Assembly: GCA_029984855.1 (NCBI GenBank)
Contig: JARQZL010000037.1
Coordinates: 1-41,513, forward strand
Length of the DNA: 41,513 bases
Direction: 5' to 3'
Origin: Archaeoglobales archaeon
GTDB taxonomy: Archaea > Halobacteriota > Archaeoglobi > Archaeoglobales > Archaeoglobaceae
Shown piece by piece: positions 1-8,454 of this stretch. Positions within the stretch are counted from its first letter, which is position 1. Every line of letters begins with the position of its first letter. The position numbers were made by a program, and so were the translations under genes. The notes under the pieces were generated by a model. It saw nothing but the letters and a program-made list of their open reading frames with translations. It had not been told where the DNA came from and ran no database searches.

Positions 1-1
1 C

Positions 2-76
2 TACAGGCTTACCGAGAGAGGCAAAAACCTTTTAGAAAAGTTAAGAGAGCTGAACTCAGAGTTCAAAAAGCTTTAG
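2..76 (+). CDS. C-terminal end of a winged-helix-like protein (partial)
   Basis: The window opens inside this gene; only the last 24 codons before a TAG stop are present. The visible peptide contains YRLTERGKNLLEKLRE, which matches the end of many archaeal winged-helix (MarR/PadR/ArsR-type) regulators: a wing strand followed by 'LTERG' and a C-terminal amphipathic helix. The DNA-binding helix is outside the window, so the exact family is unknown. The gene converges on the next, leftward gene and their 3' ends overlap by about 20 bp. A general helix-rich C-terminus is the alternative. Confidence 0.55.
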   Translation, partial: YRLTERGKNLLEKLRELNSEFKKL

Positions 77-271
77 CCCCAGACTGGTGATTCTTACCTC
101 TTCTCCCCTCACTTCTGCAAAGCTGAATTCGCTTAGGAACTGTATGGCCTTTTCAACCTTCTCCCCTGTCACGCCTGTCTTTTCCGCAACTTCCTCAATT
201 CTGTGCCATTGCATGCCGCTGAGCAACTTTAGAATTGCGTTAAGCGTTTCATTCAGCCTATGCATGCCCAC
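56..271 (-). CDS. Small winged-helix DNA-binding protein (71 aa)
   Basis: A 71-residue protein that is nearly all one winged helix-turn-helix domain. The N-terminal helix (LNETLNAILKLLSG) is followed by a helix-turn-helix around residues 23-46 (HRIEEVAEKTGV, then EKVEKAIQFL) and a two-strand wing near the C-terminus (AEVRGEEVRIT), ending LGLKLFEL. It is the right size for a stand-alone archaeal regulator. It has the same length and layout as the divergent gene starting at 418, so the two look like paralogues. They share the promoter region 272-417, which holds a duplicated 24-bp element. No ligand or sensor domain is present. The target is unknown; control of its own divergent promoter is a reasonable guess. 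Confidence 0.72.
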   Translation of the reverse strand: MGMHRLNETLNAILKLLSGMQWHRIEEVAEKTGVTGEKVEKAIQFLSEFSFAEVRGEEVRITSLGLKLFEL

Positions 272-315
272 ACGAATTTCTATATTCTATTTATTTTTTT
301 CGCTTAATTTTTTGG

Positions 316-375
316 TAGGTATTTTTAATACTATTCCGGATAAGACCTTTGATAGGTATTTTCAGTACTTACCGG
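316..375. promoter_or_regulatory. Duplicated 23-24 bp element between divergent regulators (candidate operator)
   Basis: Two copies of a motif that begins TAGGTATTTT, contains A-TACT and ends CCGG lie at 316-339 and 353-375, 37 bp apart in the same orientation. Each copy is also partly self-complementary (GGTA with TACC or TACT). The element sits between two divergent small winged-helix genes, as expected for an operator bound by one or both products. The spacing is near 3.5 helical turns. Binding is inference. Confidence 0.5.
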
Positions 376-417
376 CGATTCTTACATGCTTTTACGTACA
401 AAAATCATAAAAAAAGT

Positions 418-633
418 ATGCGGGCGCCCGCTGTCATGGGTGAAATACTAAATCTGCTGAGGGAAAAAGAGTATGAAATTGGAGAGATTTCAAATGTTTT
501 AGGGATTCCAGAGCCCAAGGTCAGGGAAATTCTGCAGGCATTGGCCGGAATCGGACTCGTTGATGTCAACGGAAGTTTTAGGGTCAGGCTGAGCTCCTTT
601 GGTAGGGCAATTGCAGAGATGGATGTGAAATAG
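418..633 (+). CDS. Small winged-helix DNA-binding protein, paralogue of the 56-271 gene
   Basis: I place the start at the ATG at 418 (or the in-frame ATG at 436). The longer reading frame from 349 runs through the duplicated operator-like element and adds residues unlike the domain. From 418 the protein is 71 residues: helix (MGEILNLLREKEYEIG), helix-turn-helix (EISNVLGIPEPKVREILQAL) and a short wing (GLVDVNGSFRVRLSSFG). Length and layout match the divergent leftward gene, which suggests an old duplication. The protein probably binds DNA as a homodimer. Target and signal are unknown. A 76-bp gap separates it from the next short ORF. Confidence 0.7.
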   Translation: MRAPAVMGEILNLLREKEYEIGEISNVLGIPEPKVREILQALAGIGLVDVNGSFRVRLSSFGRAIAEMDVK

Positions 634-709
634 GGAATGCAGAAGCGAGCCTCGTACCTGAGTTATAGCAACTCGAATTGGCTGGAGTTGAGTTAGGAAA
701 GGAGATAAG

Positions 710-805
710 ATGATAGTATCAGTACTAAAAAAGCTCGTAATAAGCTTGTTAAAAAAACTCTTCCGACGCATTCTTATTTCGAGAAAGGTAACTTCAATAC
801 CATGA
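710..805 (+). CDS. Possible 31-residue cationic amphipathic peptide
   Basis: A short ORF beginning MIVSVLKKLVISLLKKLF and ending RKVTSIP. A near-perfect Shine-Dalgarno sequence (GGAAAGGAGAT) lies 4-5 nt before the ATG. Its TGA stop overlaps the ATG of the next gene (ATGA, 802-805), while that gene has only a weak, badly spaced ribosome site of its own, so translational coupling is likely. The peptide has about nine Lys/Arg and is otherwise Leu/Ile/Val, with a periodicity that would form an amphipathic helix. It may be only a leader ORF that sets expression of the downstream Cys-rich protein, or a membrane-active peptide. No homologue is known to me. Confidence 0.45.
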   Translation: MIVSVLKKLVISLLKKLFRRILISRKVTSIP

Positions 806-1146
806 AGAGAGTTGAATTCTACACGATAGATGACCTAAGGGAGGAATTAGAAAGGGGTGCAAGCGAGACGGAAGTGGCCGTTAAAAAATGGGACTCTATT
901 GTTGAAGCTTTGAAGGTTGTTGAAGAGGTAAGTGTTCAGATGACCTCCTACTGTCTTAAATATCATAAATTTGGTTGTAGGGGCTGTCCCATCACAAAGT
1001 ACGACTACCCCTGCGGACATCCGTATGCGACTTTCACCATGTTTTATCAGGAGCTCAGGAAGCTGAGGATTATGGCTGAAAGCCTTTACGCCATTCTGCT
1101 TGCGATAGATAGGGAAGATAAAGAGAGTAAGAGTCACTACGTGTAA
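802..1146 (+). CDS. Cys-rich hypothetical protein (114 aa)
   Basis: I do not recognise the family. The 114-residue protein is mostly charged helices, with a compact Cys/His cluster in the middle: C51, C59, C62, C71 and H73 (pattern C-x8-C-x2-C-x8-C-G-H). Four cysteines with this spacing suggest a structural zinc site or an iron-sulfur cluster. There is no signal peptide or membrane segment, so it should be cytosolic. Its ATG overlaps the stop of the 31-residue ORF, which implies coupled translation. The flanking helices (residues 27-48 and 80-105) could form a coiled-coil dimer. Function unknown; a metal-dependent regulator or sensor is possible. Confidence 0.7.
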   Translation: MKRVEFYTIDDLREELERGASETEVAVKKWDSIVEALKVVEEVSVQMTSYCLKYHKFGCRGCPITKYDYPCGHPYATFTMFYQELRKLRIMAESLYAILLAIDREDKESKSHYV

Positions 1147-1210
1147 GATTTTAAGTATTTACTTTTGTTTTGCATTACCGCACCGCTACTTCTTCAAATA
1201 TAAAATAAAT

Positions 1211-1423
1211 TCAAATATTGAAGCTTACATTGTCGAGATCCTGTAGCTGGTTGAGCACATTTTCAATGTCGTTTATAGATTCTTCAATCTGTGTTACTTC
1301 CTTCACCTCTGTTGGCTGGGTTTTCGGTGTTGGAGTTGGTGCTGAAGTCTGAGCCTGTTTCTGAGCACAGCCCAGGAGGAGAAGAGCAGCTATGACCAGC
1401 AGGACAATTGCCAGTTTTCTCAT
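1211..1423 (-). CDS. Small lipoprotein
   Basis: About 70 residues. The N-terminus is a lipoprotein signal: a short basic start (MRKLA), a hydrophobic stretch and the lipobox LLLLGC, with the invariant Cys at about residue 19. A Pro/Thr-rich linker and a short acidic helix with heptad-like Leu/Ile (ESINDIENVLNQLQDL) follow. It should be lipid-anchored on the outer face of the membrane. The start is either the ATG at 1423 or the GTG at 1426; GGAGGTG upstream serves both. It directly follows the secreted coiled-coil gene (TGATG junction), so the pair is one transcript. The lipoprotein's helix may bind the coiled-coil partner; that is inference. Confidence 0.72.
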   Translation of the reverse strand: MRKLAIVLLVIAALLLLGCAQKQAQTSAPTPTPKTQPTEVKEVTQIEESINDIENVLNQLQDLDNVSFNI

Positions 1424-2742
1424 CACTGCTCACCTCCTATCTCAAGTTCGACGCTGCCCTCGTAAGTTTTTTCTTCGGTCATGTTGTATCTCGGGAGCTT
1501 CTTAACCCTATACGTTCCGCTTCCTTCGAGGTACGCAGTACCGTAACCCTTTATGAAGAGGCTGATGTTCTCTCCCTCAACTGTAACTTTAATATCCTTT
1601 CCTCTGATGACAGCCTTACCCTGTCCACTTACCTTTGCCACTCCATCCTCAACACTCTGGTTGCCGAAACCCACCAGCGTGACGATTGCAGTATTTGGCT
1701 CAACGGTTAGTTCTCCACTACTCCTGACAACAACTATACCTGTCCCTTCAAATTCAGCAGTTCCGTTTCCTCTGGCAAAAAGTTCACCTGTCTGGTTGCC
1801 GAAGAAGATCTTACCCTGTCTGACTCCTAATTCTTTTACGATTTCTCTAACATCCTTGAATGAGTCCTTCAGGAGATGGATGGCATCTACAATGAGTTCA
1901 CGTGCTTCGTTAATATCATTCTGCGTTTCCGCATTTGTCAGAGCATCCTTTGCCTCATCAAGCTTGTCCTTTGCCTCATCAAGCTTTGCTGCATAGTCTT
2001 CAAGTATAGCAGCAAGTTTTGTATCGTTTGTTTCACATATGCGCTCCTCAAGCCTGAGCTGAAGATCATCTGCCTTGTTTATCACATTCTCTATTTTTAC
2101 TATCACCACCTGCATTGCCGTAGCTTTTACAAGAATCCTTGTGCTCTTCCATTCCTCTTTAAGCTCTTTAACTGCATTTCTAAGTTCCTCAGGGGTCTGT
2201 GATTCATTTATTGCCTGCAGTTTCTCCTCAAATACTGCTCTCTCGTCTTCAATTCTTGCAAGCATTGCCTCTTTTGTCTCATTATCCATGTTAGAGTTTA
2301 AAACCATGTTTTCAATCCTGTCAAACCACTTCTCAATGTACGTGCCGCCGGCAAGGCAGTACCTCTTCGCATGTCCGAAGCTGAGTTTTCCATGCTGCCT
2401 GAGATTCGTGTATTCTTTTTTGATGGCTTTGTACTCATCCCTGGCTTTGATGTATTTCTCTCCAGCATTGTGCAGTCTCTCTCTAACCTTTTCCATTAGC
2501 TCGTGTTTTACCTCGTGTTTTTCTTCAACACTTTTGTTTTCTTCAACACCTAGTTGGTGATGTTGGCCAGCCGTCACCCCAGTTTCAGTTTCATTTACTT
2601 CCATGCTGGTGCTGACATTTGCGTGCTCTGTATTCGTTATCCACGTACCTGTCTCCACGTTCATTTTCATCTGCGCCAGTGCCGTTCCTGCCGTCACAAG
2701 GCACAGAAGTGCCACCGCAACAGCCAATACCACTCGCCTCAT
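1423..2742 (-). CDS. Secreted coiled-coil protein with C-terminal beta domain
   Basis: About 440 residues. A classical signal peptide (MRRVVLAVAVALLCLVTAGTA, cleavage after ALA) leads into a Thr/Asn-rich segment. A long Lys/Glu-rich helical region with coiled-coil character runs from about residue 75 to 300 (for example AKLDEAKDKLDEAKDAL). The last 130 residues are rich in Gly, Val and Thr and read as beta strands (GTGIVVVRSSGELTVEP). Several N-glycosylation sequons (NES, NGT, NQT, NIS) fit an exported surface protein. No C-terminal membrane anchor is visible. GTG and ATG codons at 2751 and 2748 are also possible starts; 2742 is best spaced from GAGGTG. I recognise no family; a cell-surface or periplasm-like structural role is likely. 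Confidence 0.72.
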   Translation of the reverse strand: MRRVVLAVAVALLCLVTAGTALAQMKMNVETGTWITNTEHANVSTSMEVNETETGVTAGQHHQLGVEENKSVEEKHEVKHELMEKVRERLHNAGEKYIKARDEYKAIKKEYTNLRQHGKLSFGHAKRYCLAGGTYIEKWFDRIENMVLNSNMDNETKEAMLARIEDERAVFEEKLQAINESQTPEELRNAVKELKEEWKSTRILVKATAMQVVIVKIENVINKADDLQLRLEERICETNDTKLAAILEDYAAKLDEAKDKLDEAKDALTNAETQNDINEARELIVDAIHLLKDSFKDVREIVKELGVRQGKIFFGNQTGELFARGNGTAEFEGTGIVVVRSSGELTVEPNTAIVTLVGFGNQSVEDGVAKVSGQGKAVIRGKDIKVTVEGENISLFIKGYGTAYLEGSGTYRVKKLPRYNMTEEKTYEGSVELEIGGEQ

Positions 2743-2774
2743 CCGCATCACCTCAAATTAAAGTTCGCACGTGA

Positions 2775-2784
2775 AAATATAAAC
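2775..2784 (-). promoter_or_regulatory. Likely TATA box for the secreted coiled-coil gene
   Basis: On the minus strand TTTATATTTT lies about 27-40 bp before the candidate starts at 2742-2751. That places initiation close to the start codon with a very short leader. Confidence 0.4.
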
Positions 2785-2876
2785 ATGTTTTTCTGCCCAA
2801 TCACTAAAAATTCGAGAAAAAGGCTTTAAAACTTTAAAAATCTTTATAACCCTTTAAACAGGTTTAAGGAAATCTG

Positions 2877-3647
2877 TCAGAGCTCGGATCCCTCAAAGTA
2901 ATCGGTTTTGTACTCCTCCACTATTCCTGCATCACAGTAGCGAGCAAGATCCTCCTCAAGCGGTATGCTTGCAATTACTTTCAATCCGTACTTCCTCGCA
3001 AGCAGACTCGTACTGCTACCAAAACGGGCAATTCTCCCACACTCCGGACAGCGATAGTAGCTCATGTTCTCAACAATACCGAGAACCTCAGTATCCATGG
3101 TTCTTGCCATGTTTATTGCTCTCTCCACTATGCTCGCTGTGAGGTCATGAGGTGTGGCAACCATAATCGTACCGTCAAGCGGTATATCCTGCAAAACTGT
3201 AATGGGAACGTCACCTGTGCCGGGAGGCATATCGACTATGAGGTAATCCAGATTGCCCCACGAGGTGTGCGCTACAAAGTCTTCAAGAACCTTTGTTATC
3301 ATCGGGCCGCGCCAGACCACGGCAATGCCTTCAGGAGTCATAAACTGCAGAGACATTACCCTGATTGCATACTTGGACGTTAAAACAGGCTCAAGCCCGT
3401 CTATACTTGAGAGAGGTTTCTTCCTCTCCAAGCCGAAGAGTTTAGGGATACTCGGCCCAAGAAAATCGGCATCAAGTATCCCTACAAGCCTTCCCTGTCT
3501 TGCGAAGTGGACTGCAAGCAATGCCGTGACTGTTGACTTTCCAACACCGCCCTTTCCACTCATGACAGCTATCCTGTGCTTTATGTGCGTCATTTTCCTC
3601 TTGATCTGCTCCTCAAGCTCTATTTTCTCCTGCTTTTTCTCCTGCAT
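2877..3647 (-). CDS. Mrp/NBP35-family iron-sulfur cluster carrier ATPase
   Basis: A 256-residue SIMIBI P-loop ATPase. After a charged N-terminal helix comes the deviant Walker A motif GKGGVGKST (about residues 32-40), then LDADFLGPSIP (switch region typical of Mrp/ApbC) and DMPPGTGD (Walker B side). A CPEC motif near residue 200 (YYRCPECG) would bridge an Fe-S cluster across the dimer. The family receives and passes on [4Fe-4S] clusters in the cytosol. It is the last gene of the operon that begins at 5685; GAGGTGATGAG just before the ATG overlaps the stop of the upstream MinD gene. The C-terminus is short, as in other archaeal members. Confidence 0.9.
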   Translation of the reverse strand: MQEKKQEKIELEEQIKRKMTHIKHRIAVMSGKGGVGKSTVTALLAVHFARQGRLVGILDADFLGPSIPKLFGLERKKPLSSIDGLEPVLTSKYAIRVMSLQFMTPEGIAVVWRGPMITKVLEDFVAHTSWGNLDYLIVDMPPGTGDVPITVLQDIPLDGTIMVATPHDLTASIVERAINMARTMDTEVLGIVENMSYYRCPECGRIARFGSSTSLLARKYGLKVIASIPLEEDLARYCDAGIVEEYKTDYFEGSEL

Positions 3648-3651
3648 CTCA

Positions 3652-4494
3652 TCACCTCAGCGAATTCCAGATTTCGGTAATTGCCTTTGCAGCCTCCCCT
3701 TTAAACGGAAAGCTGAGCCTTGATAGCTGCTCTGGAATGGCCGAATCATAAACTATTCTACCAACAACCTCAACACCCATATCTCTGCATACCTCTTCTA
3801 TTTTTGAGGTCATCTCCGGGTTGAGGTCGTACTTGTTGATTGCGGCTACACAGTCAACTCTGAAGTGCTTTGCAAGCTTTATCACACGTTCCATATCTGA
3901 TATCCCCGAAAGCGTCGGTTCAGCTATCACTACAGCCACGTCCGTGTTTGCGAGAGAGGCAATCACCGGGCAGCCTATGCCAGGGGCACCATCTACCAGC
4001 AACAGCTTTGCTCTTTTCTCTCCAGCTATAAGCTTTGCCCTTTCTCTAACCTCTGAAACCAGCATACCACTGTTCTCCTCGCCGGGATAGAGCATTGCAT
4101 GGACCATAGGGCCATAATAAGTCTCAGAGATGAATATTTTTCCGGACTCTGCAATTCGCATCTCCACTGCCTTCTGCGGGCATGCGTTGAAGCAGAGGGC
4201 ACAGCCCTCACACCTTGTTTCGTCAACGGAATACACATCATCCGGTACTATTGCATCGAACCTGCAGAGGTCATAGCACAGCCCGCAGGCCGAGCATTCA
4301 TCTGTTATAAAGGCTTTTCTGCTGCCCTTAAACGGTTCCTCCTTCACAACTTTCGGTCTCAGCAGTATGTGAAGATTTGGAGCGTCAACATCACAGTCAG
4401 CAGTGACCGCATTACCAGCAAGGCTTGTAAACATTGCAGTGACCGTTGTCTTACCTGTACCCCCCTTGCCGCTTATTACTGTTATCTGCCTCAC
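3652..4494 (-). CDS. MinD-type ATPase with inserted two-cluster ferredoxin domain
   Basis: A 280-residue MinD/ParA superfamily ATPase split by a ferredoxin module. The Walker A motif GKGGTGKTT lies at residues 9-17. A 2x[4Fe-4S] ferredoxin insert follows at about residues 65-110 (CSACGLCYDLC and CEGCALCFNAC), and then the switch II/Walker B region (LLVDGAPGIGCPV). It overlaps the sister gene upstream by 4 nt (ATGA), so the two are translated together. Paired chimeric ATPases of this kind sit next to NifX-like and Mrp genes in many anaerobic archaea and deltaproteobacteria, and are thought to act in Fe-S cluster assembly or transfer. The conserved Cys in GIGCP may also bind metal. The exact substrate is unknown. 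Confidence 0.88.
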   Translation of the reverse strand: MRQITVISGKGGTGKTTVTAMFTSLAGNAVTADCDVDAPNLHILLRPKVVKEEPFKGSRKAFITDECSACGLCYDLCRFDAIVPDDVYSVDETRCEGCALCFNACPQKAVEMRIAESGKIFISETYYGPMVHAMLYPGEENSGMLVSEVRERAKLIAGEKRAKLLLVDGAPGIGCPVIASLANTDVAVVIAEPTLSGISDMERVIKLAKHFRVDCVAAINKYDLNPEMTSKIEEVCRDMGVEVVGRIVYDSAIPEQLSRLSFPFKGEAAKAITEIWNSLR

Positions 4495-5288
4495 AGCCCC
4501 CTCACCCCGTCGTATATTTCTTCAAAAATGCCTTCAAGGCTGGAGAGTAACTCTCCCCTTGAGTATGCTGAGGCTATTTCAGGACTGAAGGGGATTCTTG
4601 AGAGAACAGGTATATCTTCCTTCCTGCAGTAGCTTTCAATATCAAATGGGAGACCATGCTTGTTTATCACGACTCCAAATGGCTTCTCAAGTTTTCTTAC
4701 GACCTCAACTGCAAGCTTCAAATCGTGGAGACTCAAAGGAGAGGGCTCTGCCACAAGAACGATAGTATCTGCATCCCTCACACTCTCCACCATCGGACAC
4801 GAGACGCCAGGAGGGCAATCCAAGACTGCTTTCTTTCCCGCTCTCTTCTTGACCTCTTTTATGATTGGGATTGGTGAAGCTTCACCTATTTCAAGCTGTC
4901 CATACGTGAGCTTTATCCTGCCATCAACTTCCACTATTTTTCCCATCTGCCTGTTGAGCTCTGTTATTGCTCCTTCCGGGCAGAAGTAACTGCAGGCTCC
5001 ACAGCTATGGCATATCTCGGGAAAAACAAAAGCAGAATCCTTCAGAATGACTATTGCATTATACTGGCAGACCTCTCTGCATTTGCCGCAGGCGTTGCAC
5101 TTCTCTGTATCAATCGAGGGGACAGGTCTGAAGACGGGAGTCTCCTTACTTCTGCCCCTTATGAAAACATGGTCGTTTGGTTCCTCCACATCGAGATCAA
5201 AGATTGGAAGAGAATTAAAACAGGCAAGATTTACTGCAATCGTCGTTTTGCCCGTACCACCTTTACCAGATGCTACCGCTATCTGCAT
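4491..5288 (-). CDS. MinD-type ATPase with inserted ferredoxin domain (paralogue)
   Basis: A 265-residue sister of the downstream gene with the same layout: Walker A GKGGTGKTT at residues 8-16, ferredoxin insert with CNACGKCREVC and CHSCGACSYFC, and switch region DCPPGVSCP. Residues after the second cluster resemble the MinD C-terminal half (VVINKHGLP). The two ATPases could form a heterodimer that couples ATP hydrolysis to handling of iron-sulfur clusters. The start is one base from the stop of the NifX-like gene, within the same operon. Redox partner and client proteins are not indicated by the sequence. Confidence 0.88.
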   Translation of the reverse strand: MQIAVASGKGGTGKTTIAVNLACFNSLPIFDLDVEEPNDHVFIRGRSKETPVFRPVPSIDTEKCNACGKCREVCQYNAIVILKDSAFVFPEICHSCGACSYFCPEGAITELNRQMGKIVEVDGRIKLTYGQLEIGEASPIPIIKEVKKRAGKKAVLDCPPGVSCPMVESVRDADTIVLVAEPSPLSLHDLKLAVEVVRKLEKPFGVVINKHGLPFDIESYCRKEDIPVLSRIPFSPEIASAYSRGELLSSLEGIFEEIYDGVRGL

Positions 5289-5289
5289 A

Positions 5290-5685
5290 CTATAATCTCC
5301 GGCCCATTCCTCTTCCCATTCCTCTTCCTTTTCCTCCAGAGGGGGATGTTATTTCCTCAAGTTCTCCTCTGAGCATTCTTTCTATTGCCTCACTAACTTT
5401 CATTCCAGATGCCCTGTAAGCCTTTATGCCTGCCGCAGTTAAAACGTTGTAGGCATTTGGTCCAAGCATGCCAGTCAGGACAGCATCAACGTCTCTGTCA
5501 GCCATAAGCTGCGACGTTGCTATACCGGCCCCTCCACTTGCCGCAGCGTTCTCGTTTCTTATAATTTCATAATTTCCTATCCTTCCGTTCTCCACATCTA
5601 CGACAGTAAACGTTGGAGCTCTTCCAAACATGTCCGTAATAACGTCGTCTATTCCGCCTCTTGTAGTTGAAGCTGCAATTCTCAT
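5290..5685 (-). CDS. NifX/NifB-C-like dinitrogenase Fe-Mo cofactor domain protein with cationic tail
   Basis: A 131-residue protein of the NifX/NafY/NifB C-terminal superfamily. It begins MRIAASTTRGGIDDVI with strand-loop signatures FGRAPTFTVVDVENG and GGAGIATSQLM. The family binds iron-sulfur or FeMo-type clusters. No nitrogenase genes lie nearby. The last 16 residues (GGKGRGMGRGMGRRL) form a flexible, strongly basic Gly/Arg/Met tail. A cationic C-terminal tail on a domain of this family is known from IssA, which scaffolds iron-sulfur storage granules in Pyrococcus. A similar role here is inference. First gene of the operon that continues with two MinD-ferredoxin ATPases and Mrp. Confidence 0.85.
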   Translation of the reverse strand: MRIAASTTRGGIDDVITDMFGRAPTFTVVDVENGRIGNYEIIRNENAAASGGAGIATSQLMADRDVDAVLTGMLGPNAYNVLTAAGIKAYRASGMKVSEAIERMLRGELEEITSPSGGKGRGMGRGMGRRL

Positions 5686-5708
5686 ACAGTCAATTGCTTG
5701 TGAGCGTT

Positions 5709-5717
5709 ATTTAAAAT
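5709..5717 (-). promoter_or_regulatory. TATA box for the NifX-MinD-Mrp operon
   Basis: Minus-strand TTTTAAATA is centred about 28 bp before the ATG at 5685. No Shine-Dalgarno sequence precedes that ATG, so the operon message may be leaderless. Confidence 0.5.
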
Positions 5718-5753
5718 TTTAGGCTATCCGAAAATTTAGCGTAAACTATTTAT

Positions 5754-7095
<1,342 letters not shown>

Positions 7096-7115
7096 TCACC
7101 ATCGAGAACGGTAAG

Positions 7116-7388
7116 CTAAAATTTGAGGAGTTTCTTCCTCTCAAGCCACTCAACCTGCGGATTCGTGTATCTCCACCTGACATCAGCCCTGTCATCCTGA
7201 AAATCCCAGGGGACGACTATGACTATATCACCCTCTCTGATCCATATTCTCTTTCTCATTTTACCCGGGATGCGTGCCAGCCTCTCCTTCCCATCTTCAC
7301 ATTTGACTTTTACGTGCCCGGCTCCCATCATGGACTCTACAATGGCGAACATCTCCTTTTTCTTCCTGTTTGGAAGTCTAACCCTCAC
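7116..7388 (-). CDS. Translation initiation factor aIF1A
   Basis: Archaeal IF1A, an OB-fold protein that binds the A site of the small subunit. Visible family signatures are [36 protein letters not shown] and VVPWDFQDD, ending in a basic tail. The 90-residue frame listed begins at GTG 7388, but that codon sits directly on its purine-rich upstream sequence. In-frame codons further upstream encode TEEVV, like the usual N-terminus. They are preceded by CTG at 7401-7403, 3-5 nt after a strong GAGGTGAT. The true start may therefore be the CTG at 7403. Only 14 bp separate that point from the TyrRS stop, so the genes are probably co-transcribed. Confidence 0.93.
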   Translation of the reverse strand: MRVRLPNRKKKEMFAIVESMMGAGHVKVKCEDGKERLARIPGKMRKRIWIREGDIVIVVPWDFQDDRADVRWRYTNPQVEWLERKKLLKF

Positions 7389-7417
7389 TACCTCTTCTGT
7401 CAGATAATCACCTCGTT

Positions 7418-8395
7418 TTAAGGTGAGATTCTCTTACTCATCAAAGTAAGTCTCTCTCTTGGCTCTTTGAGGAGTTTATTTAAATATTTTGCTGCCGCTT
7501 TTTTCAGGTCTGCCGGATGTAAAGCTCCGGAGGCAAAATCAGAGGCCAGCTCTTCAAAACTCCTGTATTCAACGTCTCCACCATACTTCTGGTCTCTCTC
7601 CACATCAACCACCTCAAACCGTGGAAAGATCTGGTACTGCATTATTTGAATTACCGGGTTCTCCTCAACCTTGCCTGCAGGACAGTATGCCTTTTTAAGT
7701 TTCCTTTCCACCTCTTCTTCGCTATCTCTAACAGAGATGTAATTGCCCTTTGATGAACTCATCTTCTGCCCGTCTAAGCCGAGAAGAATTGGTGTGTGAA
7801 GGCAGACGGGTGATTTATACCCGAGGCGAGGTAAGTTCTCTCTTGCAATCATGTGGATCTTTCGCTGATCTATGCCACCTACTGCAAGGTCTATTTCAAG
7901 ATGGGCAATATCTAAAGCCTGCATGAGCGGATAGATCATCTGAGAAACCATTGGATCTGCCTTTCTTCTGCTAACTTCATCCATGCTTCTCCTTGCCCTG
8001 TTAACGGTGGTAATTCTGGCCATCTTAAGAACATCGAGCATGTAATCTTTTCCAAGCTGATAAGAGCTGCCAAGAACGAATTCGACCCTGTTTTTCAGGC
8101 CAAGAGCGATAAATGCCTGTCTGTTGTATTCAGCAATTCCGGCTATCTCATCAAAATCTCCTTTCTCGTTCAGGTAGGCATGGACATCAGCAAGCAAAAC
8201 AACCACGTTAAAACCGGCATTCTGCAAGTCTATAAGCTTGTTTACGGTCATCAGATGCCCGAGGTGTATTTCTCCGCTTGGCTCGTATCCCACATACGCT
8301 CTCGGCTTCTTCTCTGACTCCAGCAATTTTCTGAGTTCTTCCTCCGTAACAACTTCAACGGCATTTCTTGCAACCAGCGATACTCTTGAATCCAT
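7418..8395 (-). CDS. tyrS: Tyrosyl-tRNA synthetase
   Basis: A 325-residue class I aminoacyl-tRNA synthetase of the compact archaeal TyrRS type. The HIGH motif appears as HLGH (residues 44-47, in [10 protein letters not shown]) and the KMSKS loop as KMSSS (about residue 212). YVGYEPSG opens the Rossmann fold. The region [11 protein letters not shown] (about 150-160) forms the tyrosine pocket, and [10 protein letters not shown] matches the archaeal Tyr/Trp subfamily. The protein charges tRNA-Tyr with tyrosine. A TrpRS reading is less likely because of size and the YxxQ/D pocket pattern. Upstream neighbour is a zinc-ribbon gene after a 60-bp gap. Confidence 0.92.
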   Translation of the reverse strand: MDSRVSLVARNAVEVVTEEELRKLLESEKKPRAYVGYEPSGEIHLGHLMTVNKLIDLQNAGFNVVVLLADVHAYLNEKGDFDEIAGIAEYNRQAFIALGLKNRVEFVLGSSYQLGKDYMLDVLKMARITTVNRARRSMDEVSRRKADPMVSQMIYPLMQALDIAHLEIDLAVGGIDQRKIHMIARENLPRLGYKSPVCLHTPILLGLDGQKMSSSKGNYISVRDSEEEVERKLKKAYCPAGKVEENPVIQIMQYQIFPRFEVVDVERDQKYGGDVEYRSFEELASDFASGALHPADLKKAAAKYLNKLLKEPRERLTLMSKRISP

Positions 8396-8454
8396 GCGGA
8401 TTTCTAATCCGGTCGCTTATTAAGTTTTGCTGGAATCAAAGTTCTGTTAAACTT

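Noticed and set aside
349-417. Longer start for the 418-633 regulator
   Set aside because: The extension is encoded by the duplicated operator-like element and is not like a winged-helix N-terminus.
1553-2560. Long plus-strand frames opposite the secreted coiled-coil gene
   Set aside because: Ser/Phe/Leu-rich products are the expected antisense shadow of a Lys/Glu-rich coiled-coil gene; no ribosome sites.
2845-2872. Inverted AT-rich sequence after the Mrp gene
   Set aside because: Arms are imperfect and leave almost no loop, so a hairpin is not convincing.
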